Part shown: piece by piece, positions 1 to 9,255 of the stretch
Layout of the letters: each line of letters opens with the position of its first letter
Position numbering within the stretch: the first letter of the stretch is position 1
Source: Diphasiastrum complanatum
Taxonomy: Eukaryota; Streptophyta; Lycopodiopsida; Lycopodiales; Lycopodiaceae
Direction of reading: 5' to 3'
NCBI GenBank assembly: GCA_029204225.1
Contig: CM055107.1
Coordinates: 26,097,482 to 26,161,481 of the forward strand
Length of the DNA: 64,000 bases
Notes under the pieces: model-generated
What the model was told of the DNA's origin: nothing
The model's database searches: none
Seen by the model: the letters and a program-made list of their open reading frames with translations, nothing else
Position numbers and translations under genes: made by a program

Positions 1-519
1 GTCGAGTTGGTCAAACAACTCGTCTGCCCGAGGCATAGGATATTTATTCTTAATTGTGACTTTATTGAGGGCTCTGTAATCTACGCAAAGACGCATAGAT
101 CCCTCTTTCTTTTTCACCAATAGGACTGGTGAGGCCCATGGTGAACTACTGGTCTGAATTTGGCCTTTCCCAAGATAATCTGTTAACTGCCTAGTTATTT
201 CTTCATCCTCTGTTCGGCTGACCCGATACGGAGGTTTAGAAACAGGTGCTGTACCTGGTACTAGGTTTATTACATGATCTACCTCTCTGCTAGGTGGTAA
301 ACCATGTGGCAAATCTTCAAGAAAAACATCTTTAAATTTAGACAATAAAGTTTCTAATTTACTGATTTTCTACTGAATAGAACTGGAAATAGAAACTTCA
401 GGAATAAACTGAAAGTCACATAAGAATACCTGATGGTCTTCATCTCCGATTAGCTGACAGAGCTCTGAACTGCAGACCATAGGACTGTTGGGAACATCAT
501 GCTCCCCATGCAACTGGAT
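1..519 (-). pseudogene. Ty3/gypsy reverse transcriptase, N-terminal fragment
   Basis: In the same frame as the protease, after stops near 520 and 373, the minus strand encodes the classical start of gypsy RT: a V-x-H-x-I-x-L-x-P-G-x-x-P segment ([19 protein letters not shown]), then [20 protein letters not shown] and [16 protein letters not shown], ending in the helix before the first catalytic Asp. The fragment runs off the window at position 1, so the YxDD catalytic box is not visible. This settles the element as Ty3/gypsy. Confidence 0.88.
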
Positions 520-522
520 CTC

Positions 523-1506
523 TCAGCCTTTATGCTGAAAGCTGAGGGTGTTCTCCTGATAGTTTCTGTGGAGGGAAGGTCCTAAACTGTAGAGCCAATC
601 TCTCCCGAGAACAATATCTGTGCGATCCAGGTGCATTATCTGAAAGTTTATTTCATCTCGGTACCCCTGAATACCAAGATTCAAATTACTTACCATAGTT
701 TCCCATATTTTTTTATCTTCACCCTTAGCTAATGAAACTATGTACCTATGCTGACTAGGTACTTCTGGTAGTTTAAGCTTTTTAACCAGGGTGTAGTTGA
801 TGAAATTATGGGTTGCCCCATCATCAACCATAACTCTTACTGACTGGTTACCAACTTTCCCATGCATACGTACTAGGTCATGCGGCCCAAAGCTGAAGGG
901 TCTCGCTAGCATTGCAGAGGTCAGTTGGCAACAGTGTTCATGATCTTCATGATACACTTTGATCTTGGAAGCTGCCGAGTCACTGGGGAAACATACAGTC
1001 TGAACAAGATGAACTTGTTTCTTATCTTTCTTATCTTTTTTAGTGAAAGGTCCCTTGGGACACTGTCTGACTGTGTGTCCCTTGCCCATACACACAAAGC
1101 ACAAACGTTCTTGTTTGGCTTTCTCAAAATCATCTGGTTTTAAGGGCTGTATGAGTGAAGGGCGTTTCTGAGGAGCTTCACTTTTAAATTTATCTTGATT
1201 CTTTCTTTTTAAAAATTTCTTTTTAAATTGAAAGTCTTTCTGAGAAGGCTGCTCAGAAAATGGTTGTTGTCTCGCCCTCTTCCTACCCACTGAATCATCA
1301 TAGATTTGAGCATATCTGAGAGCTTGCTCAAGGGTAGTAGGCGAGTTTCTCTGGACCTCTACTTTATATTCATCTTTGAGGCCACGGACAAATCCCCTGA
1401 TTTTCTGATAATCATCCATATTTTTAATCTTTAAAATTGCTTCTCGATACTGCAGATATATTGGATGAGGGACTTGTCCATTACTGTTCTTTCCCAAGCT
1501 TCCCAA
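523..1506 (-). pseudogene. Ty3/gypsy gag C-terminus, CCHC zinc knuckle and aspartic protease
   Basis: Continues gag after the frameshift. A zinc knuckle CFVCMGKGHTVRQC fits CX2CX4HX4C and would bind element RNA; a basic K/R stretch follows. The protease domain follows with VDDGATHNFI where the retropepsin active site normally reads D-S/T-G-A, so the residue after the catalytic Asp is Asp here. The conserved LGRDWL motif of the protease C-terminal part is present near the end. The frame stops at 520-522 (TGA) but the same frame continues into the linker and RT, so the stop is a later mutation. The ATG at 1506 is internal and not a true start. Confidence 0.85.
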
Positions 1507-2033
1507 GCTCTATCAAGTTCATTTTCTGGTAGAAATTCTCTTAGGAAAACTTCTTCAAAAGCTTTCCATGACTGGGGAGTCTGCCCAGTCTCTTGGAGAT
1601 TTAACCACCACTTGTAGGCCATAGGCCCTAAGGAAAGACTGACCTCAATAGCTTGCAAATGGTCAGGGGTCTGTTTAAGAGCATGAATGTTCTTCCATTT
1701 GCTGAGGAAGGTTTGTAGAATATCTGCATTTTTATCCTTCTCTTCCCCATTAAAAGTAGGAGGCTTTAAATCTTTAAAAACACTGCGGTGAGACCGTAAA
1801 GTCTCACCCGAAACTGATGGAAGTGGAGAAGGGGATAACTGAGAAGTGGAGGGAAGGCTTCCTTTCGCGGAACTCAAAATCAAGCTTTTGAGTTCAGCGA
1901 ACGAGTCGTCCACACTGGACTTGAAATTGGCTAATGCCAACTTCAGTTCATCCACTTCTGTTACCAACTGGAGAAACTGCTCCTTGGTAACCAGTTCGTT
2001 GAGTTCTTCGGCGAACTGTTCTTGTTCTTCCAT
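1431..2033 (-). pseudogene. Ty3/gypsy gag, N-terminal part
   Basis: Reading frame of 200 residues starting at the ATG at 2033. The first ~55 residues are rich in E, L and K with heptad-like spacing and probably form a coiled coil. Residues ~95-190 match the retrotransposon gag (capsid) domain, with its run of Trp residues (motifs such as KWWLNLQE, SWKAFEEVF). The capsid would package the element RNA in the cytoplasm. The frame ends early: the gag continuation (IYLQYREAILKIKNM) lies in another frame in the overlapping ORF at 523-1506, so a frameshift has occurred here. Assignment to gag is secure; exact coordinates of the capsid domain are approximate. Confidence 0.85.
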
Positions 2034-2929
2034 GTGACACGTGTCATGTTTGATCGGTCAACCCTGACATGTGTCACTCATTCATTGGACCAAGTGTCTC
2101 AGTGAGCATATGTCACATGTCATGTAGACTAGTCAACTCCTACTTTTTAGGAGGTCAGTCCAGCCACTCCACATAGATGACCCAATACCCCATACCAAAG
2201 CTAAGCATGACTCTTTGAGGTCCAATGCCAACTAATTACACTTTATTTACTATTTACTTACAATGGTCACCACAGGCCGGTGGCTTAGCCATTTTAGTAA
2301 TTACAATAATCACAAAATGTGCATCTGTCTAAGAAAACTGCAAATAATCGAGACAGGGAGTAAAGGCTCTAGCATCCCTTTCCCCTCAAAAACAAGACAT
2401 TGTCTGCGATGACAAAACTAGGGTACTGTGCACGCAAACCGTGCGTGGGCTCCCAGGTAGCGCATTTGCAAAGGGTCTTCCATGCCAAGCAACTAAGTAT
2501 ATCAAAGATCAAGTGGTTACAAAGACGTTTCTCCCGCCTATCAAATATCCTTGTTAGCTCATGGATCCCCTCTACATGCTCTCAAATAGAGTCACAACCA
2601 ACTCACCTCCGTACATCGGAGTTGTCGAGAACTACTGGCCTAATCAAGCCTCCTACGATAACCAACATCCCTTACTACTAACAATCGCACTTGGCTCTCA
2701 CTAGCACCATGATTGCTTGTCTTAAGTTTTTTCAACTAGCTCAAGCATTTTACCCATTGAATAAGAAATCAGTTGTACTAGGCACTTTGAGGAATTCCCA
2801 CCGTAACAAGACTAGTAGGCCTAAAACCATATTGGGCCACCAAAAGTCACTTAGGATCATCTCATAGGTCCAATCTAGACAAGATGACTAGCACCAGTAC
2901 TATCATGACATCAATGCAAAATCTCCCTA
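2034..2929. other. Non-coding stretch, probable retroelement leader/LTR remains
   Basis: No supported gene. On the minus strand it would be the leader and LTR of the gypsy element at 1-2033, but I found no clear primer-binding site or TG...CA boundary. Direct short repeats related to TGACACGTGTCA occur at 2036-2120. A segment around 2575-2690 recurs near 51.35 kb (see separate entry). Confidence 0.4.
2575..2690 (+). repeat. Dispersed repeat, copy 1 (partner near 51,345)
   Basis: A segment with the landmarks AGAGTC..ACTCAC, CATCGGAGTTGT, CCTACGATAACC and CCCTTACTACT is matched in the same order and orientation at about 51,340-51,430. Similarity is diverged, by eye roughly three quarters of positions with small indels. 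It is probably LTR-derived, but the element family is not identified. Confidence 0.55.
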
Positions 2930-3700
2930 CACAGCCCTTTACTAACTGGAATGGAGAGTTTGCCATTTCCTTTAACTATACCATCTGCCATGGTATACTT
3001 TAGGCAAGTGTGAGCAAAGAGATTAGAGTTCTCCTTCTGAGACTCTATTTGGCCAAGATTTACCTCTCTCACAACTTTCTTATGATAAACAATGAGTATC
3101 CTCTTGCTGAATCTGTCTGATCTTAGCAATTAGGTCAATCTCTGAGATAATGCATCAGCCACATAATTTTCGACAGCTTTCTTGTACCGAATTTCCATGT
3201 GAAATTCTTGCATCAGTCCAGCCCACCTGGCTAATTGCAGAAATACATAAAAATGTCGTGGTCGGTATATACAAACCCACACCACACAAATAATGTCTCC
3301 ATACTTTCAAAGCATGGACAATGGCATAGAATTCTTCTGAGTAGGGTCGATCTTCTCGCTCTCAAAGGCCACTGGCGTACCCTCTTGCATCATTGTTGTC
3401 CCAACGACAATATCACTCTCATCCATTACTATGAAAAATGGTTTCTAAGGGTCTACTATCTTTAATGTGACAAAGTCAGCCACAGCTTTTTTTAAAACAT
3501 CGAAACTTCGCTACCGACGAACATCTGTCCACTTATTATTCTATAGCATATCAATCAAAGGTACAGCCATTTGTGAACAACCCTTCACACCTTGCAATAA
3601 AACCCAAGGAATTCAAGAGAGCCTCTCAGTACCGTCAAGTTTGTAGGTACAGGCCACAGAAGGAGAACAACTCTCCTTGGACTTGGTTTTATGCCTTTAG
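2930..3700 (-). pseudogene. Degenerate Ty3/gypsy RNase H and following linker
   Basis: The minus strand, with stops and frameshifts, still shows the gypsy RNase H region: EREDRPYSEEFYAIVHALK followed by WRHYL (the conserved ALxxWRHYL helix), then further down YKKAVENYVADALSQR, matching the NxVADALSR motif that ends RNase H. It lies upstream (to the right) of the gag at 2033 in the same orientation, so it cannot be part of that element; it is a second, older gypsy copy. Not functional. Confidence 0.75.
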
Positions 3701-4509
3701 CTAACACGATAAAACTTACATACGCTATCTTTTATTATCATTAGAAAACAAGATGTTATCCCTTAGGGTCGCAAAACAGTTCTCAGGTGAGTTACATGAG
3801 AGCATTCTTTCATGTGTCCGTGATCAAATTTTCAAGATCTAGGAAAAAGGTCATGATCATTGTTCACATCCCTCCTTTTGATGTTTGAGAGCAGCCATCC
3901 CAATGTTGGAGGAAACAATTAGCCTAGAATCTTTGTTAGAGGAGCTCGGTTTTGATCATGGGAATAAAATGTATTGTTTGGACATTTATCATTGTCTCAC
4001 AGCCTAACACAACTTTGATATTGCAATAACTAGTTGTTGGATTCTTCACAACCTTAGCATATTTGTCCACTGATCATTATGCCATTCCAATGCCTCAATT
4101 CATGTTGCTAGGTTCGTGATGCTTAAACCCTATGAGCTGATGTGAGAGGAATCTATTGTAAGAAATGAACACAGTCGGAGATCTCTGAGTGTGGAGCACT
4201 AATCTTCTCCAGGACTGCGTAGAGAGTGTTATCATTACTATTTGTGAGGTCTGTTAAGTGGAGAGGAGAGTGTTCTTGAGGAAGAGTGCCCTTGACAAAT
4301 CACTTGGTCTGTGAAGCATATATTTGAAGCATCCATCTCAATGTGTTAGATTTATTATGGAGAGTGAGGGATAAAGGCACACCAAAAAGCACCTGTAGAG
4401 GAACTGAAGGGAAGGTTAATAAGCCTTTTTCCTTCATTCATATTATAGGTACGCTTTGTGTTGCGAAGGACTCTTTGGTGTGTGTAGAAGGAAATAGGGT
4501 GAATTGGAC
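3701..4509. other. No recognised gene
   Basis: AT-rich sequence. A faint plus-strand similarity to a transposase C-terminal segment at 3880-4140 was judged too weak to call. No RNA gene or clear repeat seen. Confidence 0.4.
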
Positions 4510-5150
4510 ATCATCCGGATGGGAAGGGAAGGAAGACGGGATCTCATCCACATCTCGAAGGCCTCGTCAGTAGCATCCTGGGCCTGCTTGGGTGGCGGAG
4601 AATCCATGAGAAAATCGTAAACTGGGGGCGTGCGAGCAACAGGACGTGGTGGTGGAACCGCAGTGGCAACTGACGGACGTGATGGGACAGGATCCACCGG
4701 AATGGGTGCAGATGGGGGTGCGTGTGGCGGAACTGTCTGAGGGGGATGAGGGGCAATGGGACGGGATGAGGATGGACTCCCTCTCCTCGTGCGTGCCAGC
4801 CAAGCAGGCAGCAACTCTGGGTCAGCCACATAAGGAGCAGTGCAAAACAGGAGAACGCCCTCCGAAATGGTGTTATCCCCCGCCACGAGCCACGGCCCGT
4901 AGGTGTCCAGTAGTCGCTACCTGTCGGGGACAGACATGCTGCCACAAGGGGCAGCATTTAAGGTGGCACCATTTTTGGCGCGTGCACCAAGCAGGTGACC
5001 TTTAAGTGAGTGAGGGACGCAGCAAATTCGACGAGACAGTATCGGCAACCTACGATCTTGTGACCGGTCTTGTGGGACTTGTTGGCAACCCGCTTGACAA
5101 TGTCTACCTCGTCCACAGACCAGAAAGGTCGGATTGCACCATTGCGAAGG
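4510..5150 (-). mobile_element. Truncated hAT element copy, 5' part of transposase
   Basis: Matches the 5' part of the hAT element at 46,250-46,900 almost line for line. Reading leftwards from 5127 it encodes the BED-like zinc finger start (MVQSDLSGLW; later the CRYC pair in a shifted frame), an A/P-rich segment and the YDFLMDSPP motif. The DUF659 and C-terminal parts are absent, since similarity ends near 4510. Frameshifts inside the zinc-finger region and a stop show that it is dead. It lies directly 5' of the alpha/beta-hydrolase exons, probably in an upstream intron of that gene. Confidence 0.85.
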
Positions 5151-5660
5151 AGAAAACTAGGGCAGAAATGCAGCTAAAGCTAAAGCTGGTAGAATGGATT
5201 GCTGGAAAAAAAACAGCAGGGTTCACTGTTGGAGAGACGCTGAAAATGGGCGAAGGCAGGGCAAAGCAATCAGATGCAAGGCAAGGCGTTGCGTGGGCGA
5301 AGGGTGACGCAAGGAATCGAAGGCAGACTTGTTTTTTGTGATAACTTGTTGGATTCTCTTCAATTAGCATCACTTAAGATGCCAAAGATTCCAAGAGTAA
5401 AGTCAATAATTCTCTTCACACACTTTATACTAGGAATATTTGCACATCCAAATTAAATGCAATCGGTAAAAAGCATAACCCAAGAACTCTTTGAGTCTTT
5501 TGCTAAATAACATAAGGATTATGACCTAGTTAAATATTGATAGCTAGAAAGTGCTTGTTTTTTTTAATGCTTGTATATAGAGCTCATATGTTGAATATCT
5601 ATAACTACATAAATCCTCAGCTTAGAAGCTTCTCAACTGCCTGTGTGATTGTGTTTCCAG
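5151..5660 (+). other. Putative intron sequence upstream of the hydrolase exons
   Basis: 5151-5340 probably belongs to the leader of the truncated hAT copy. 5341-5660 is AT-rich and ends in a pyrimidine-rich GTGTTTCCAG acceptor at 5651-5660, directly before the first recognisable hydrolase exon. No exon coding the nucleophile-elbow serine of the hydrolase is seen. Confidence 0.5.
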
Positions 5661-6560
5661 AAGCTCTCGACACAGTTATTCGAGGTCTGGTGCTACTAAA
5701 CTGTGCCGGTGGCATGAACAATAAGGCAGTTACAGATGACTGGCGGTTGATATTAGCAACCCCTATACTGTGGATTGTAGACTTCCTTTTGAAGCAGCGG
5801 AATGTTGCATCTTACCTATTCAATCAGTTAAAGTCAAAGTTAAGCACTTTCTAGTTGCAACCGTTCATATAAACATAATATGAACCTACAAGGTTTCAAT
5901 TGCAGCAAACTAAAGACTGTTTGGGAAGTGTTCTTGAACCTAGTCTATTTGAATTGGCACGTGTGAGCATCCTATGAAGATGTCTTTAGGTTCATATTTG
6001 CTCATGGTGCATTGACTAAACAATTGTCTATGTATAAGCAGAGAGAATCTGAAGGCTGTCTTGCAATCTGTTTACGCCAACAAAGATGCAGTCGATGACG
6101 AACTTGTAGAGGTCCCTATTCTAATCTCTTCAAATTACTGGAGCCTGAAGTGCATATCTACCAAAAAAAATGATGCATAATGTTTAAAAATTCGTATGCA
6201 GATAAGTTAATGGCAACCCATAACAGCAGTTCTGTTTCTCAGATCATTATGAGGCCTGCAGAGGATTATGGAGCTCTGGATGCTTTTGTTTCTATTGTAA
6301 CAGGCCCACCAGGACCAACTCCTATGTCATTGATGACCAGCATCAGGAACCCTGTTCTCATATTGTGGGGTGACAATGACCCTTTTACTCCAATAGATGG
6401 ACCGGTTGGAAAGTACTTTTGTGCACTTCCGTCATCTTCATCAAATGTATCGCTTCACTTGCTACCAAATGTAGGGCATTGCCCTCATGATGAGCAACCA
6501 GAATTAGTCAATGAAAAGATTTTAGCATGGATTGCAACTCTTCCCTACAGTATTAGGTGA
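5661..6560 (+). CDS. Alpha/beta-hydrolase, last three exons (chlorophyll dephytylase-like)
   Basis: Three exons join in frame: 5661-5838, 6042-6111 and 6243-6560 (stop TGA at 6558-6560), with GT donors at 5839 and 6112 and AG acceptors at 5659, 6040 and 6241. The product reads RGLVLLNCAGGMNNKA in exon 1, an ENLKAVLQSVYANK helix in exon 2, and WGDNDPFTPIDGPVGKYF plus VGHCPHDEQPE in exon 3, giving the acid Asp and the catalytic His of the fold. The sequence resembles chloroplast hydrolases of the CLD1/pheophytinase group, which remove phytol from chlorophyll; the exact paralogue is inferred from memory of the family. The transit peptide, oxyanion-hole and nucleophile Ser exons are not found in the 5.6 kb to the left, which is filled with transposons. 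Either the 5' exons lie beyond a large intron or this is a truncated copy. No stop or frameshift in the exons seen. Confidence 0.8.
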
Positions 6561-6812
6561 TACTGAATCATAGCCTTATTGAATTAGAGAATGGATGGTG
6601 TGCTTGGGATCAGTCAATTCTGTTTTGGTTGTAATAGGCTATAACTTGGCTACAATATGCGGTCAAAGCACCAACGTATCAGGCAAAGGTGTATATATTT
6701 CATATTTATCCATGGTCAATATTGGCCGTCAAGTATCATGCGAGCTTAAATTCAATTCTTGAACATACGGAAGTATATTGTCTTGTTCCACCCAGTGCCC
6801 CAGCTCTTTAAA
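6561..6812 (+). other. 3' flank of hydrolase gene, probable 3' UTR
   Basis: AT-rich sequence after the stop codon, with no other ORF. It ends where the 1.07-kb tandem duplication begins. No unambiguous polyadenylation signal could be chosen. Confidence 0.4.
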
Positions 6813-7850
6813 GAAAAACCTGTTTTTCATGTAGCATGATTTTCAACTTGAGGAAACCATGGAGTTTTCTGAAACATGTTCAATATATACACTAGAAGAG
6901 ATGATTGAATGATTTAAAATTTTCAATTTTTAGTAAAAAAGGTATTTGAAGTTAATCACAACGATGATTGCATCCAGTATGGTAATACTTCATGCTGTTT
7001 AAGATGTAACCAGTTGTGATCATTGTCTTGCTAGTTATTTATTCTGTATAGCCTTGAAGTTGCATCTCGTAAATAGCTCTGTTTTTATCATGCTTACCCT
7101 AGGCCCTGTATTCCTTGGACCTTTTAAGTTTTCACAACACTGAACCATAGACAAATCATGTTCTGGAATTTCAGGTTGTTTCCGGAGTGGAACAGTTTGT
7201 TTGTTTGTTTGCTTGTTTGTTTTTGTTGCTTTTCTATGTAAACTATCTTAGGTATCTTAGGGGGAAAGACATCCTATAAAGTTAACAAAAAAAAACAATG
7301 ATACTTATTAGGTGCTAGGAATACTAAATTACATGCTGTTGCATTGGACCCAAGTTCGCTTTGCTACACTTTTAGATCACGCAAAGCATTGAATAACATT
7401 GAACGACCCTTCTATATCTACGCTCTATAGTTTTGGGATCAGTATCCATGCACATGGAAGACATTCTAACAGATCTTGAAGTCCTATTGGGAATTCTTCT
7501 ACCGTACCTTGTTGCACATCATGCAAGGTACTATGCTCCTTAATACATACGAGCAATTACTAAAGAAACCTTAATCCAAATTCCAAAGTAACAAAACTTG
7601 ATCTTCATGGGGTTTAACTTCCTCTTGGTAGCACTCCTTCCTCAACACTCTAGATTTTTAACATGCAAGCTTTAACCTTGATATCTCTGACAACGAATAA
7701 CGAGGAGTCACTACATTGACATAGATGTGTTCAGCATAATAGAATTCCCTAGATTTTGAAACATCTTATTGCTCCCAATTTACATGTTTGTTAATGGTTC
7801 CACCGGCTGTAAATAAAAAAATTAGGGCTTTTTTTTTGTTTTCCTTTTTT
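6813..7850 (+). repeat. 1.07-kb tandem duplication, copy 1
   Basis: Non-coding. Repeats at 7886-8924 with an offset of about 1073 bp. By eye only about ten substitutions and a few small indels separate the copies (for example GTTTTTATC/GTATTTATC, CACATGG/CACGTGG, CTACATTG/CTACCTTG), so identity is near 99%. It starts at GAAAAACCT and ends at a T/G-rich tract. Confidence 0.95.
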
Positions 7851-7875
7851 GTTTGTTTGTTTGTTTGTTTGTTTT
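7851..7875 (+). repeat. (TTTG)n microsatellite at duplication junction
   Basis: Six or so GTTT units. A related GTTTGTTTGCTTG run is also found inside each duplicated copy (about 7197 and 8270). Confidence 0.85.
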
Positions 7876-7911
7876 CATGCTACATGAAAAACCTATTTTT
7901 CATGTAGCATG
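7876..7911. repeat. Perfect 16-bp inverted repeat (hairpin) at duplication junction
   Basis: CATGCTACATGAAAAA at 7876-7891, a 4-base loop CCTA, then TTTTTCATGTAGCATG at 7896-7911. Copy 1 at 6813 has only the right half plus part of the left, so the full palindrome was created or preserved only at the junction. Confidence 0.95.
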
Positions 7912-8924
7912 ATTTTCAACTTGAGGAAACCATGGAGTTTTCTGAAACATGTTCAATATATACACTAGAAGAGATGATTGAATGATTTAAAATTTTCAAT
8001 TTTTAGTAAAAAAGGTATTTGAAGTTAATCACAACGATGATTGCATCCAGTATGGTAATACTTCATGCTGTTTAAGATGTAACCAGTTGTGATCATTGTC
8101 TTGCTAGTTATTTATTCTGTATAGCCTTGAAGTTGCATCTCGTAAATAGCTCTGTATTTATCATGCTTACCCTAGGCCCTGTATTCCTTGGACCTTTAAG
8201 TTTTCACAACACTGAACCATAGACAAATCATGTTCTGGAATTTCAGGTTGTTTCCGGAGTGGAACAGTTTGTTTGTTTGCTTGCTTGTTTGTTTTTGTTG
8301 CTTTTCTATGTAAACTATCTGAGGTATCTTAGGGGGAAAGACATCCTATAAAGTTAACAAAAAAAAACAATGATACTTATTAGGTGCTAGGAATACTAAA
8401 TTACATGCTGTTGCATTGGACCCAAGTTCGCTTTGCTACACTTTTAGATCACGCAAAGCATTGAATAACATTGAACGACCCTTCTATATCTACGCTCTAT
8501 AGTTATGGGATCAGTATCCATGCACGTGGAAGACATTCTAACAGATCTTGAAGTCCTATTGGGAATTCTTCTACCGTACCTTGTTGCACATCATGCAAGG
8601 TACTATGCTCCTTAATACATACGAGCAATTACTAAAGAAACCTTAATCCAAATTCCAAAGTAACAAAACTTGATCTTCATGGGGTTTAACTTCCTCTTGG
8701 TAGCACTCCTTCCTCAACACTCTAGATTTTTAACATGCAAGCCTTAACCTTGATATCTCTGACAACGAATAACGAGGAGTCACTACCTTGACATAGATGT
8801 GTTCAGCATAATAGAATTCCCTAGATTTTGAAACATCTTATTGCTCCCAATTTACATGTTTGTTAATGGTTCCACCGGCTGTAAATAAAAAAATTAGGGC
8901 TTTTTTTTTGTTTTCCTTTTTTTT
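7886..8924 (+). repeat. 1.07-kb tandem duplication, copy 2
   Basis: Second copy of 6813-7850, same orientation. The two are separated by a (TTTG)n run and half of a perfect palindrome. The near identity means the duplication is recent relative to the decayed transposons nearby. Confidence 0.95.
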
Positions 8925-9109
8925 TTCCTTTTTTGGTTCCAACAATTCAGCACACTCTAACCTTGGAACATTTTTTTAATGCAACATACCATTGAACATT
9001 ATAATACACTTACTATTTATACTATGACTATTCTGATCGTGGATTGAGTCTCATCTTCTTTTTTCATAGAGTTTAATAGAGACTCATGCAAACTGACAGA
9101 TACAAATAG
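8925..9109. other. No recognised gene
   Basis: AT-rich spacer between the tandem duplication and the short-LTR element; nothing supported. Confidence 0.4.
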
Positions 9110-9255
9110 TGTTGACAGATCTCCTGTTCTAAAGGATCTGTTAACTGGTTATTCTACTTCTTGTTTACAGATCTGCCTGTTACTAGGCTTCTTGGGCACT
9201 TCTTGTATGTTTATCTTGTTTAAAGCCCAAACCAGGCAGAGAGGGATTGATATCA
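9110..9255 (-). repeat. Short LTR (3' LTR in minus orientation)
   Basis: Direct repeat of 11261-11410; shared landmarks are GTTGACAGATC, TCTTGTTTACAGATCTG, CTTCTTGTATGTTTATC and AGGCAGAGAGGGA. Confidence 0.7.

Larger units (their letters stand above)
1..2033 (-). mobile_element. Ty3/gypsy retrotransposon, 5' part (gag-PR-RT), truncated by window edge
   Basis: Reading right to left, this holds a coiled-coil gag start, a CCHC zinc knuckle, an aspartic protease and the first third of a reverse transcriptase, in the gag-PR-RT order of Ty3/gypsy elements. The coding frame is broken by a frameshift inside gag (about 1500-1431) and by in-frame stops near 520 and 373, so it is not autonomous. The rest of RT, RNase H and integrase would lie left of position 1. 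I could not define its LTR or primer site in the bases to the right of 2033. Confidence 0.9.

Noticed and set aside
3880-4140. Faint similarity to the C-terminal part of a PIF/Harbinger transposase (IAITSCWILHNL)
   Set aside because: Only one short motif, several stops, and no catalytic motif; not enough to call.
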